34,744 nucleotides of DNA from NCBI GenBank assembly GCA_049589355.1, contig JBAWAP010000301.1, forward strand, positions 1 through 34,744, given 5' to 3'. Source of the stretch: JBAWAP01 sp049589355 (GTDB lineage: Bacteria > Chloroflexota > Anaerolineae > VGOG01). The notes beneath the pieces are model-generated. The model made no database searches, was not told the DNA's origin, and was given only the letters and a program-made list of their open reading frames with translations. Below, piece by piece: positions 15,527-23,638 of the stretch. A program made the translations under genes and the position numbers. Positions within the stretch are counted from its first letter, which is position 1, and each line of letters opens with the position of its first letter.

Positions 15527-16027
15527 ATGCAATCCGACTGGTCCATTGAAGGAGAACCTGCCCAATTCCTGCAGGAGTACGCCGTTGCCGGCACTGCAGA
15601 AGAAAGAGAGAAGTTCGTCGAGAGTTTGCGGAGGCTGGAAACCAGCGGTGCCGGCCAGCCTACTGCAGAGGCGATTCAAGAGCACGACACCGTAATCAGG
15701 TTTGGCCCTACGGAGGAAGGGGCTATCGCGCAGTTTGATCCGGAGACCAACGAGATAACGATCAATGAAGATCTTAAGAGTGTATCTCACAGTGTCTTGG
15801 CCGCCCATCTGGCCCATGAAGGTACTCACGTTCAGTGGGATCAACCTGATTCGATTGATCAAGAATATCGCGCCTTCAAAGCGCAGGCGGAGGTTTGGAA
15901 ACAGGTCAAGGAGAACGAGACGGACAGGCAGTGCGATCGGGTAGTTGAAATGATTGCCAAGGGAGAGAAAGTAGCCAAGGAGATGCTTCGCCGATTCTAT
16001 CCTGACTTACCCGAATACTGGCACTGA
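15527..16027 (+). CDS. Putative HExxH zinc metallopeptidase-like protein
   Basis: A named family was not recognised. The 166-residue protein contains HLAHEGTHVQW, where H97-E98-x-x-H101 fits a zincin active site. The acidic helix DQEYRAFKAQAEVW (residues 111-124) could supply a third zinc ligand (Glu113 or Glu122). Preceding strands (AIAQFDPETNEITIN) resemble the edge strand before a zincin helix. There is no signal peptide. ATG 15527 is preferred to GTG 15491 because the promoter start would exclude the latter; AGGGG lies 5 nt before the ATG. It is followed after 12 nt by a PsbP-like gene. Confidence 0.6.
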   Translation: MQSDWSIEGEPAQFLQEYAVAGTAEEREKFVESLRRLETSGAGQPTAEAIQEHDTVIRFGPTEEGAIAQFDPETNEITINEDLKSVSHSVLAAHLAHEGTHVQWDQPDSIDQEYRAFKAQAEVWKQVKENETDRQCDRVVEMIAKGEKVAKEMLRRFYPDLPEYWH

Positions 16028-16039
16028 GGAGGTAATGAA

Positions 16040-16648
16040 ATGGCTAAAGGAGAAAGCTACGCTAAGTTCATAAGCGCTAACCCAAAATTTGACTTCTCTT
16101 TCCTTTACCCTGCTGGTTGGAAAGTGCGGGAAATCGAGGAGAAGGACTATAGCGAGGTCTTCATTGCGGGCCCCCGGAACGAAGCAGATACCTTTACGCT
16201 GTCGTTGATCGTCAGTGTTATCCCCGCACGGGAGAAAGGTGGAGAGTTTGGTACGCTGGAAGAGGTGATGTCCGCGTATCTGGCCAGATACCAGCCCTCC
16301 GCGGACTTCCGCGAAATCTCGCGTGCCTGGGGTACCCTCGTCGGTGTTGAGGCTGTGGAGATCGAGATCAGCTACACTTTCCCTTTGCCGATTAACAACG
16401 TAAATGCTAAAGAAACACCCATCATGGAGAGAAAAATCATATTCAAAAAGGGTGCCCAATTCTATGAATTGGCCTACACAGCCGTTGCTGAAGACTACTA
16501 TATTTATCTGGAATCGTTCAAGGATGCGGTAAGGACCTTCAAGTTTCGGAGGGAAAGAGAAGAGGCGAGGGTTTTCCAACCCCTGGTAACGCCGATGCCA
16601 GCGTATGCTGTACGCGAGAAACCAGAGGAATACAAAACAAAATCGTGA
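16040..16648 (+). CDS. PsbP/DUF1795-like protein
   Basis: This 202-residue protein opens with FDFSFLYPAGWKVREIE (about residues 17-33), the start pattern of PsbP/Mog1-like domains (DUF1795 group). IIFKKGAQFYELAYTAVAEDYYIYLESFKDAVRTFKF near residues 132-168 gives the usual closing strands and helix. No signal peptide or membrane segment is visible, so it is probably cytoplasmic, unlike many relatives. GAGGAGGTAATGAA precedes the ATG. It shares a promoter with the HExxH gene and ends before a good terminator, giving a two-gene operon of unknown role. Confidence 0.6.
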   Translation: MAKGESYAKFISANPKFDFSFLYPAGWKVREIEEKDYSEVFIAGPRNEADTFTLSLIVSVIPAREKGGEFGTLEEVMSAYLARYQPSADFREISRAWGTLVGVEAVEIEISYTFPLPINNVNAKETPIMERKIIFKKGAQFYELAYTAVAEDYYIYLESFKDAVRTFKFRREREEARVFQPLVTPMPAYAVREKPEEYKTKS

Positions 16649-16683
16649 GAGTCAATTTGAATGCTTGACTTGGTCATGCTTTG

Positions 16684-16710
16684 AAAAGGGCCACAGGCCC
16701 TTTTTATTTT
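16684..16710 (+). terminator. Rho-independent terminator of the HExxH / PsbP-like operon
   Basis: AAAAGGGCC pairs with GGCCCTTTT across an ACA loop, followed by TTTTTATTTT. It lies 36 nt after the PsbP-like stop codon. Confidence 0.85.
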
Positions 16711-16773
16711 GGGCAAGATGGGGTATACTTTATATCATCTGCCATTGGAGCGGGCTCTTGCCAAGGGGACGAC

Positions 16774-18849
16774 ATGAGAAGAGTGTCGGTAACAAAATTC
16801 GCCTTGATCGGAATTATGCTCCTGGCTGCCTATCTGCGCCTGAGCCACCTGGAGTTGACGGAGTTCAAGCTGGACGAAGCCCACGTCTGCAGCAGGGCGG
16901 CTGAGTTTCTTTCCAGTGGCCGTCCGCCGCTGGTGGGCATCGGCTCGTCGGTCGGGGCGGCCAACCCACCGCTCTTTATCTACCTGACGGCTATCCCCGT
17001 CTCGCTCTCCAAGAATCCCATGGTCATCGCCGGCTTCATCGCCTTGCTGAACGTGGGAGCGATGCTGGGCTGCTATCTCTTGGCCAGGGAGTACTTCGGG
17101 GAGAAGGTCGCCCTGATGGCTACTCTGCTCTTCGCCGTCAGTCCTTGGGCAGTCTTCTATTCGCGCAAAATCTGGGCTCAGGATCTGTTGCCTCCGTTCG
17201 TGGCCCTGTTTTTCGCGGCGGTTTTCTCGACCATAGTCAAACGTAAGCCCAAGCAACTGATCCTGGTCTTCATCTGGCTGGCCTGCCTGATTCAACTCCA
17301 CCTTTCGGCTCTGGCCCTCATTCCCCTGGTCGTTTTGCTTCTACTGGTCTTCAAGGCTAGGATCAGCCTTGTCCCCCTGTTGGTCGGTCTACTTGTCTTC
17401 GTGCTGATCTTCGCACCATACATTTATTACGATGCCACCCATGGCTGGATCAACCTCAGGGCTTTCGTTGAGGTATCGAGAGGGCCCAGCACGTTTGACT
17501 TAAAGTCCGCGCAATATGCCGCTCAGATCATCGCTGGTCATGGCTACCACGCCCTGGCAGGTGTGTCCTTCGAAAGGTTTCTTGCTGAGATCATTGGCTT
17601 CACCTGGTTCAATGCCGTCGAGACCTGGCTCTTTCTCGGCGGTACTGCTTATCTGACCTGGCAGGTCCTCAGAGGATGGTATCGAGGTCGCAAAAATGGA
17701 GTTTCTGATGAGGTGGTGAGGTTCACAATCCTGTTGTCCTGGCTACTGCTGCCCGTGCTTTTCTACGTCCGACACGCGACGCCCGTGTACCCCCACTACT
17801 TCATCCTGCTGTATCCAGTGCAGTTTATCATCATCGGTGTCTTCGTGGCCAGGGTGCTCGATTGGGCTGTTTCCCTGGCCAATAGTTTGAAACCCCCGCG
17901 GTTGGTGCGCTTTCTCGTGGGCAGGATTCTGCCTGTTTCCATTGTGGCCTTGATCCTTGGCCTGGCTCTCTGGCAGGTGCATCTGACACAAGCCTTTTAC
18001 AACTTTGTGGATCGCAACGACACAACTGGGGGGCACGGCCTCCCGGTGAAATACTACCTCCAGGCAACTGAGGCGCTGAGACGGCTTTCAAGCACCTCGG
18101 GTGATCAGCAGGTGCTGATCCTCTCCGAAGGCGATGTGCCCGCCTGGCACGAAACCCCGGCCATCTTCGATTTCCTGCTCCGCTCCAGCTTGAGCCTCAG
18201 GTATATTGACTACCAGCAGGCCATCGTGTTTCCTCAGGTTGACGCTCTCTACCTGCTGGCTCCCGGCGATAGTCCCGCTGCTTCCGTGTTGCATGAGTAT
18301 GCGCAAGAGCTCATCAACGAGAGGATCGGCATACGCGGCGGGCCAGATGCCTTCAGGTTTTACCGCTTCGAGGCTGGAACCCTGATTTCCATCAAGACAT
18401 CGTTAGCGCGCGGGGGCATGCCTGTAGCCCTGGACAACGGCGTGGAGATCTTAGGCTATGACGTGAGTGGAGAGGTCAGTTCAGGCGCTGCCTTGCGTCT
18501 GGCACTCTATTGGACAGTGCGGGCAGTACCCGATGCAAGCTACCACTTCTTCAACCATCTGGTTGACGATAAGGGACAAAGGTGGGGGGAAAAAGATGGC
18601 CCCGGCTACCCTGCTGGTCAATGGCAGGAAGGAGATGTAGTCGTCAGTTGGTTCGACATCTCGATCTCGCCCGACGCCCCGCCCGGTGAATACTGGGTGC
18701 TGACAGGGATGTATACCTATCCGGAGGGATTGAGGGCTTCGGTGTTAGACGAACGGGGCCAGCCTGTCAGTGATGCTCTACGGCTTGGCCCTATCGAGGT
18801 GAATGCCGATTTTCGGTTGCCGATTGCCGAATGCCGAATTTCGATTTAA
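16774..18849 (+). CDS. GT39/ArnT-like membrane glycosyltransferase with C-terminal beta domain
   Basis: This 691-residue GT-C protein likely moves a sugar from a polyprenyl-phosphate donor to a lipid or protein on the outer face of the membrane. After the first helix comes LRLSHLELTEFKLDEAH, where Asp34-Glu35 sit in the catalytic first loop of GT39/PMT enzymes. About ten further helices run to residue 425. The soluble part begins near residue 430, and a beta-sandwich-like end (DNGVEILGYDVSGEVSSG, ALYWTV, PPGEYWVLTGMY) is often seen in Chloroflexota relatives. ATG 16774 follows AAGGGGACGAC. The last dozen residues (FRLPIAECRISI) are encoded by a simple intergenic-type repeat and look like a recent tail extension. 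Confidence 0.85.
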   Translation: MRRVSVTKFALIGIMLLAAYLRLSHLELTEFKLDEAHVCSRAAEFLSSGRPPLVGIGSSVGAANPPLFIYLTAIPVSLSKNPMVIAGFIALLNVGAMLGCYLLAREYFGEKVALMATLLFAVSPWAVFYSRKIWAQDLLPPFVALFFAAVFSTIVKRKPKQLILVFIWLACLIQLHLSALALIPLVVLLLLVFKARISLVPLLVGLLVFVLIFAPYIYYDATHGWINLRAFVEVSRGPSTFDLKSAQYAAQIIAGHGYHALAGVSFERFLAEIIGFTWFNAVETWLFLGGTAYLTWQVLRGWYRGRKNGVSDEVVRFTILLSWLLLPVLFYVRHATPVYPHYFILLYPVQFIIIGVFVARVLDWAVSLANSLKPPRLVRFLVGRILPVSIVALILGLALWQVHLTQAFYNFVDRNDTTGGHGLPVKYYLQATEALRRLSSTSGDQQVLILSEGDVPAWHETPAIFDFLLRSSLSLRYIDYQQAIVFPQVDALYLLAPGDSPAASVLHEYAQELINERIGIRGGPDAFRFYRFEAGTLISIKTSLARGGMPVALDNGVEILGYDVSGEVSSGAALRLALYWTVRAVPDASYHFFNHLVDDKGQRWGEKDGPGYPAGQWQEGDVVVSWFDISISPDAPPGEYWVLTGMYTYPEGLRASVLDERGQPVSDALRLGPIEVNADFRLPIAECRISI

Positions 18850-18881
18850 TCGGAAATCGAAAATCGCAAATCGCGAATCGA
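18804..18881 (+). repeat. Degenerate ATTTTCG/GATTGCCG short repeats
   Basis: Successive copies of units such as CCGATTTTCG, GATTGCCGAA, ATCGGAAATCG and AATCGCAAATCG span the last codons of the GT39 gene and its 3' flank. A shorter run of the same type lies at 25242-25270 after the SPFH gene. These units tend to sit exactly at gene ends. Confidence 0.6.
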
Positions 18882-18967
18882 GAGGTGCTTTTTCTTTTCA
18901 TAAAGATAGCGTATAATTCTGATGAGGATATCTGATGATGGAGCAGATCATGAATAGGAGCAATACA

Positions 18968-19900
18968 ATGTGGCAAGAATACCTTTTTCCTTCCTCGGTG
19001 GAGGAAGCGCTGGCTATGCTGGCTGAGCGCGAGGGACGGGCGTGTTTGGTGGCTGGCGGCACCGACCTGATCATCCAGTTGACCGAGGGCCAGCGTTCTG
19101 CCGGTTGCCTGGTGGACATAACCCGCATCCCGAAGTTGGATAAGATAACGCTCGAAGACGGGATGGTCGTCCTCGGAGCCAACGTCACCCATCGCCAGGC
19201 CGCCGAGTTGCCGCTGGTCCGAGAGCGGGCCGCGGTTCTAGCCGAGGCCTGTCGAGCCGTGGGCTCACTGCAGATCCGCAACGTGGGCACGCTGGGAGGC
19301 AACGTGGTCAACGCCATGCCCGCAGCCGACAGCAGCATCGCCCTACTTGCACTGGAGGCCGAGGCGGAGATCGCTGATGTAACAGGGCGGACGTGGGTGC
19401 CGCTGCGAGAACTCTTCGTCAGGCCAGGTGTTTCCAGGGTGGACAGCACGAGGGAGATGCTGACTGCTCTTCGCTTCAAAGCTCTGAGCGAGCGGCAGGG
19501 TTCGGCCTTGGAGCGCATTGCCCGCCGCCGGGCGTTGGCTCTGCCCATCCTCATCTGTGCGGTGGTCGTAACTCTGAACGAAGCCAGCCAGGCTTTTGAC
19601 TCGGCGCGCATCGCCCTGGGGCCGGTGGCCCCGGTCCCCTTCCGTGCCTCCCGGGCCGAGGAGAGCCTGCACGGTGCACCCATCAGCCTGGAGACGATGG
19701 CCAGGGCAGGGGAGATAGCGATGCGGGAATCGCAGCCCCGGTCCAGCCTCCTTCGGGCTTCCAAGGAGTATCGCGAGGAGGTGATCAAGGTGCTGGTGCG
19801 CCGCGGGCTGGAGCGGGCTGTGCAGAGGGCACAGATGAAATCTCAAAGTCCAAACTTCAAAATCCAAAGGGGTAGCAGCCCAACCATGTTGGGCGTCTAG
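18968..19900 (+). CDS. FAD-binding subunit of a molybdenum hydroxylase (CoxM/XdhB type)
   Basis: This 310-residue flavoprotein would pass electrons from a molybdenum site, via the [2Fe-2S] subunit, to FAD in a xanthine/CO/aldehyde dehydrogenase-type complex. VAGGTDLI (28-35) and IRNVGTLGGNV (103-113) are the two FAD-binding motifs of the VAO/PCMH fold. ATG 18968 has AGGAG seven nt upstream and puts the conserved YLFPSSVEEALAML at the expected place; upstream ATGs at 18935 and 18938 lack this. The C-terminal tail after about residue 290 is encoded by intergenic-type repeats and a GCCCAAC-cat-GTTGGGC hairpin (19878-19894). The matching large Mo subunit gene is absent. Confidence 0.88.
   Translation: MWQEYLFPSSVEEALAMLAEREGRACLVAGGTDLIIQLTEGQRSAGCLVDITRIPKLDKITLEDGMVVLGANVTHRQAAELPLVRERAAVLAEACRAVGSLQIRNVGTLGGNVVNAMPAADSSIALLALEAEAEIADVTGRTWVPLRELFVRPGVSRVDSTREMLTALRFKALSERQGSALERIARRRALALPILICAVVVTLNEASQAFDSARIALGPVAPVPFRASRAEESLHGAPISLETMARAGEIAMRESQPRSSLLRASKEYREEVIKVLVRRGLERAVQRAQMKSQSPNFKIQRGSSPTMLGV
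19841..19869 (+). repeat. TCAAA-type short tandem repeats in the CoxM 3' end
   Basis: Degenerate units (TCTCAAAGTC, CAAACTTCAA, AATCCAAAGG) form the end of the coding sequence. Runs of the same type occur at 24159-24201 and, inverted, at 29380-29408, always at gene boundaries. Confidence 0.6.
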
Positions 19901-20010
19901 GGATGCCAACGGTCGTCTATAGCTCAAACGGCCAATACGATTGGCTTTCTACCTGCTACAAAATGATCAGTACTCCTTATTTGTTCGCGAGGATGTGGAG
20001 GTCAACTATC

Positions 20011-20472
20011 ATGTATCCTTTGACGATGACGTTGAACGGCGAATCTGTGACCGTGGAGGTCGAGCCCTTTGCTCTCCTAGTGGATGTGTTGCGCGACAAA
20101 CTGGGCCTCACGGGCACCAAGATAGGCTGCAACGAGGGCGAGTGCGGGGCCTGCACGGTGATAATGGACGGCCAGGCGGTGCTCTCCTGTCTACTGCCGG
20201 CTATGAAGGCCCATGGCCGGGAGGTGGTAACGGTCGAGGGCCTGAGTCACGACGGCGAGCTGCACCCCTTGCAGCAGGCTTTTATCGAGAAGGGGGCGGT
20301 GCAGTGTGGCTACTGCACGCCGGGCCTGCTCATGTCAGCCAAAGCCCTCTTGGACGAGAACCCCAAGCCCAGCGTTGAAGAGATCGAGGAAGCCATTGCT
20401 GGCAACCTCTGCCGCTGCACGGGCTACTTTCAGATAGTCGAGGCCATTGAGACAGCGATCGAGTCGCGCTGA
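20011..20472 (+). CDS. [2Fe-2S] subunit of a molybdenum hydroxylase (CoxS/XdhC type)
   Basis: This 153-residue protein has all eight cluster cysteines. Cys40, 45, 48 and 60 make the plant-type ferredoxin site (GCNEGECGACTV...LSC), and Cys99, 102, 134 and 136 the second site (QCGYC...NLCRCTGY). Length and order are typical. GGAGGT eight nt before ATG 20011 fixes the start; the open frame to the left has no support. It follows the FAD subunit after a 110-nt gap. The molybdopterin-binding subunit that normally completes the operon is not present downstream, where only degenerate sequence follows. Confidence 0.92.
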   Translation: MYPLTMTLNGESVTVEVEPFALLVDVLRDKLGLTGTKIGCNEGECGACTVIMDGQAVLSCLLPAMKAHGREVVTVEGLSHDGELHPLQQAFIEKGAVQCGYCTPGLLMSAKALLDENPKPSVEEIEEAIAGNLCRCTGYFQIVEAIETAIESR

Positions 20473-20725
20473 ATGACGCCTACACAAAAAGTGTCCGGTA
20501 GTGAACCGCAATAGCGGCTCGCTCATCATGCCGTGAGCGTATCACGCTAGGGACATCCAGGTAGGCAAAACAGGGCACCAGGCTCCGTAACAGGGCCGAA
20601 AATGGACTCAGCGTTTGACCATAATTAACGCCGCAGCCAACCATGCCTTGCCCCGCTACATCTTGTGGCTGACAACGTCAAACAACACAAGATAAGGGAT
20701 GCGCATCAGCTATCTCTTGGGGAGA
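20473..20725. other. Degenerate interval after the [2Fe-2S] gene
   Basis: No intact gene was found here. Minus-strand reading gives a broken stretch (LSPFSALLRSLVPCFAYLD, then VPSVIRSRHDERAA) that looks protein-like but has no start, ribosome-binding site or recognised family. It may be part of the same decayed gene as the fragment at 20726-20869. Confidence 0.3.
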
Positions 20726-20869
20726 CTACAGTGACCTTGTCCCCAGCCCGATGGATAGCTCGTTGCCGGCAAAGCTCACCAATAGCTCCCTGGCCATGAG
20801 CGTCTGCATCACGCTGAAGCTGAAGCCCATGAGCAGGAAGCGAATCTCAGGTTGCTTTTGGCGAATCTA
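20726..20869 (-). pseudogene. Fragment resembling a membrane-type spermidine synthase-like N-terminus
   Basis: Between two in-frame stops the minus strand reads IRQKQPEIRFLLMGFS and continues SVMQTLMARELLVSFAGNEL then SIGLG. The pattern of a hydrophobic helix with Q-T-L-x-x-RE-L and GNELSIGL resembles the first helices of multi-pass spermidine synthase-like proteins. Neither a start nor the remainder of such a gene is present, so it is read as a remnant. The family call is from memory of the motif and is moderate at best. Confidence 0.4.
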
Positions 20870-21069
20870 TCTCCGATGGATTTCATGGGAATCTTCTCGT
20901 TCTGAGATGCAGTATTTATTTTACTACGAAGGCGACTGATGTAAAGTCGCCCAAGAAGGGTCAGGAAAGTCAGGTTGAGGTCACAAAGCTGGTCGGTTCG
21001 GGTCAAGCAGAATCCTTCCATCGCTGGTATAATTGACTTGAGAAAGTGTGCCAAGTAGGTTCCTACCTT

Positions 21070-21098
21070 TTGACATCTGTGACATTCTATGATACCAT
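21070..21098 (+). promoter_or_regulatory. Promoter of the DUF2207-to-SPFH gene cluster
   Basis: TTGACA (21070-21075) and TACCAT (21093-21098) are 17 bp apart. Transcription would start near 21105, about 30 nt before ATG 21134. The perfect -35 compensates for a weaker -10. The interval 20870-21069 upstream has no gene I can support. Confidence 0.6.
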
Positions 21099-21133
21099 AT
21101 TTATAACCCACATACATGGGAAGAAAGGGGCCT

Positions 21134-23008
21134 ATGAGAAAAGCAAGACTTCTGTGTCTACTCATCATCACAGCTTTGTTCCTGGGACTGGCGGGTATTG
21201 TCCAGGCCCAGGACAAGACCTACGTCTGGGATCGCCTCGACGTAGACATCACGGTTCTTGAGAATTCCGACATCCGTATCGTGGAAACCCAGCAGTTCAC
21301 CTACACCAGCGGCGAGTTCCACTTCGGCTACCGCGAGATTCCTACTGACAGGCTGGAGAGCATCGCCGACGTGGAGGTCTGGGAGGGAACTCGGCAGTAT
21401 CAACGAGGACACGGCGGCGATTATACCTACGAGACTTTCTACAACGACGATGGAGACTTCACCATTAAGTGGTACTACCCCGGCTACCGCGACTCCACCC
21501 ACACCTACACCATCAAGTACACGGTGAAGGGTGGGCTCCGTTTCTACGAAGGGGGCGACCAGGTTTACTGGAAAGCGGTGTTTCCCGACCGAGACGTCCC
21601 TGTACAGGCCTCGGTGGTGACCGTTCACCTCCCCGCCGCCTTCGAGCCGTCCCAACTGGTGATCGCAGCTTACGACGGAACCCGCGGTGAGCGCCAGGAT
21701 GTGCAGATTCAGAACAAGGGCTCCGAAGTCGTCTTCACCGCACGCCGGACCCAGCCCGATCACGAGCTGGAAGTGCGGGTGCAGTTCCCCCACGGCGTCG
21801 TCCAGGGCGCTCCTGCCGCCTGGCAGGCTGCCTACGATAGAAAGGCCGATTATGACGACAAATATCGTCCCGTGGTGGATCTGGGCCTGGGAGCCATCGG
21901 CCTATTATTCCTGGTCGCTGGGCCCCTGGCCCTTTTCGCCTTCTGGTACACCCGAGGGCGAGACGTGCCCGTGGGCACGGTAGCAGACTACCTGGCCAAG
22001 CCGCCGAGTGACCTCCCGGCTGGCGTAGCAGGCACCCTTCTCGACGAGAAGGCCGACATGAAGGACATCGTCGCCAGCATCGTTGACCTGGCGCGGCGGG
22101 GCGTGATCACCATGACGGAAACCCAGGAGCCAGGCTTCCTGGGCATCGGCAAGAAGCGTGATTTCATCTTCCAGTTGGTGGACACCCAGCAGCCCCTGTT
22201 GCCCTACGAGAGGACACTGATCAAGAAGCTGTTCCGCGGGCGCAATCAGTTCGACTTGTCAGACCTGAAGGAGGAATTCTACAAGGCTATCCCCACTTTG
22301 CAGAGGGAGCTGTATGACGAGGTGGTGGAAAGGGGCTTCTTCAAGGCCAGCCCCGAGCGAACGCGCCGGGTCTACGCGGGCCTGGGCATCGCTGGCATAA
22401 TTGTGGCTGGTATTCTGGGCTTCGGTGCCGTAGCTCTCCTTAGCAGGTACACCAGCACCGCGGTTTGTCCCCCCATTGGGTTAGGCGTTTCTGCCATCGC
22501 CCTCATCGTCATCGGCTACTTTATGCCTCGCAAGACGCGCCAGGGATCGGTGGCGGCAGCCAACTGGAGCGCTTTCAAGCGTTATCTGGCCAACATCGAG
22601 AAGTATACCGACCTCCAGCAGGCCCAGGACATCTTCGACAAGTATCTGCCCTATGCCATCGCCTTCGGCCTGGAGAAGAGCTGGATTAAAAAGTTCGCCG
22701 CCGTCGGAGCCCCTGCTCCTACCTGGTACTACCCCTACCCACCGATCATCTATGGACACGGCTATCCCAGCCGAAGCGGGGCGAGCCGGTCGGTTCCCAC
22801 GGGCGAAGGTCACAGCCTCCCCTCCCTGGAGGGAGCGACCCAAGGCGTCTTCACCTCGCTGGAGAGCATGAGCAGTGGCCTCTTCTCCATGTTAGAATCG
22901 GCCTCCGGCACCTTGAGCAGCTCACCCTCTAGCTCCGGAGGCGGATTCAGCGGTGGGGGTGGGGGAGGCGGCGGAGGTGGCGGTGGAGGTGGGGGAGGCG
23001 TCGGCTAG
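21134..23008 (+). CDS. DUF2207 membrane protein with glycine-rich tail
   Basis: This 624-residue protein begins with a cleavable signal (cut near VQAQ, residue 26). An extracytoplasmic DUF2207 beta domain follows, including VWDRLDVDITVLENSDIRIVETQQFTY, FHFGYREIP and TIKYTVKGGLRFYEGGDQVYW. A membrane helix near 255-280 leads to a cytoplasmic winged-helix-like part, then two more helices and a C-terminal region. The protein ends in a run of about 16 glycines preceded by SSGGGFS, a hallmark of the family. AGGGG precedes ATG 21134. It heads a same-strand cluster with zinc-ribbon, coiled-coil and SPFH proteins. The function of DUF2207 proteins is not established. Confidence 0.88.
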   Translation: MRKARLLCLLIITALFLGLAGIVQAQDKTYVWDRLDVDITVLENSDIRIVETQQFTYTSGEFHFGYREIPTDRLESIADVEVWEGTRQYQRGHGGDYTYETFYNDDGDFTIKWYYPGYRDSTHTYTIKYTVKGGLRFYEGGDQVYWKAVFPDRDVPVQASVVTVHLPAAFEPSQLVIAAYDGTRGERQDVQIQNKGSEVVFTARRTQPDHELEVRVQFPHGVVQGAPAAWQAAYDRKADYDDKYRPVVDLGLGAIGLLFLVAGPLALFAFWYTRGRDVPVGTVADYLAKPPSDLPAGVAGTLLDEKADMKDIVASIVDLARRGVITMTETQEPGFLGIGKKRDFIFQLVDTQQPLLPYERTLIKKLFRGRNQFDLSDLKEEFYKAIPTLQRELYDEVVERGFFKASPERTRRVYAGLGIAGIIVAGILGFGAVALLSRYTSTAVCPPIGLGVSAIALIVIGYFMPRKTRQGSVAAANWSAFKRYLANIEKYTDLQQAQDIFDKYLPYAIAFGLEKSWIKKFAAVGAPAPTWYYPYPPIIYGHGYPSRSGASRSVPTGEGHSLPSLEGATQGVFTSLESMSSGLFSMLESASGTLSSSPSSSGGGFSGGGGGGGGGGGGGGGGVG

Positions 23009-23073
23009 GTGGCGTCCAAGCGGCTCAGCGTCTTAGCGGCAAGCGACCAACGATTAGCGAGCGGAGGTTCTCC

Positions 23074-23592
23074 ATGACGGGCACGGGAAAAACGATAGGG
23101 ACAATTATGATCATAGTGGGCATCGCCATAGGCCTGGTGGCGGCGCTCTTCTTCGGGTCGGGCTACGCATCGGGGAGGACAGCGGCAGCCATGATCTTGG
23201 GGTTCGGTCTGGTGTTCATCGTCGTGGTGTTGCCTCTAGTTGGGGTTGGGAGCTTCGTGTTCATCAAGGGCCGCCAGGAGGCAGCAGCCTTCGCCGAGGT
23301 CGAGAAGGAGAAGCGGGTGCTCAACATGGTGCTGACTCAGGGCCAGGTGCGGGTGGCCGAGGCGGCCCTGGAGCTGAACGCCACCCGCGACCAGGTGAAA
23401 GAGTGGATATACGACCTGGTGGGCAAAGGGCTCTTCACAGGCTACATCAACTGGGACGAGGGGATCCTCTACTCGAAGCAGGCCTCAGAGCTGGGGACCA
23501 ACAAATGCCCCAATTGTGGGGGAGAGTTAGAGCTGGCAGGCAAGGGCGTGGTGGGATGCCCCTATTGTGGGACGGAGATATTCCTTAGCTAG
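23074..23592 (+). CDS. Two-helix membrane protein with winged-helix-like region and zinc ribbon
   Basis: This 172-residue protein has two N-terminal membrane helices (about residues 8-27 and 39-64). A helical region resembling a winged helix follows (VLTQGQVRVAEAALELNATRDQVKEWI, then LVGKGLFTGYINWDEG). The C-terminal zinc ribbon has cysteines in CPNCGG and CPYCGT. No specific family was recognised. It lies 65 nt after the DUF2207 gene, and zinc ribbons recur in the SPFH protein of the same cluster. A cytoplasmic ribbon tethered to the membrane suggests an adaptor or assembly role, which is inference. Confidence 0.6.
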   Translation: MTGTGKTIGTIMIIVGIAIGLVAALFFGSGYASGRTAAAMILGFGLVFIVVVLPLVGVGSFVFIKGRQEAAAFAEVEKEKRVLNMVLTQGQVRVAEAALELNATRDQVKEWIYDLVGKGLFTGYINWDEGILYSKQASELGTNKCPNCGGELELAGKGVVGCPYCGTEIFLS

Positions 23593-23638
23593 AGTTCGAC
23601 AGCTAAACAAACAATAGATTTCAAGGAGGTGAGAGAGT

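Noticed and set aside
20751..20939. A 62-codon plus-strand frame after the [2Fe-2S] gene
   Set aside because: No ribosome-binding site or family; the complementary strand carries the more protein-like remnant.
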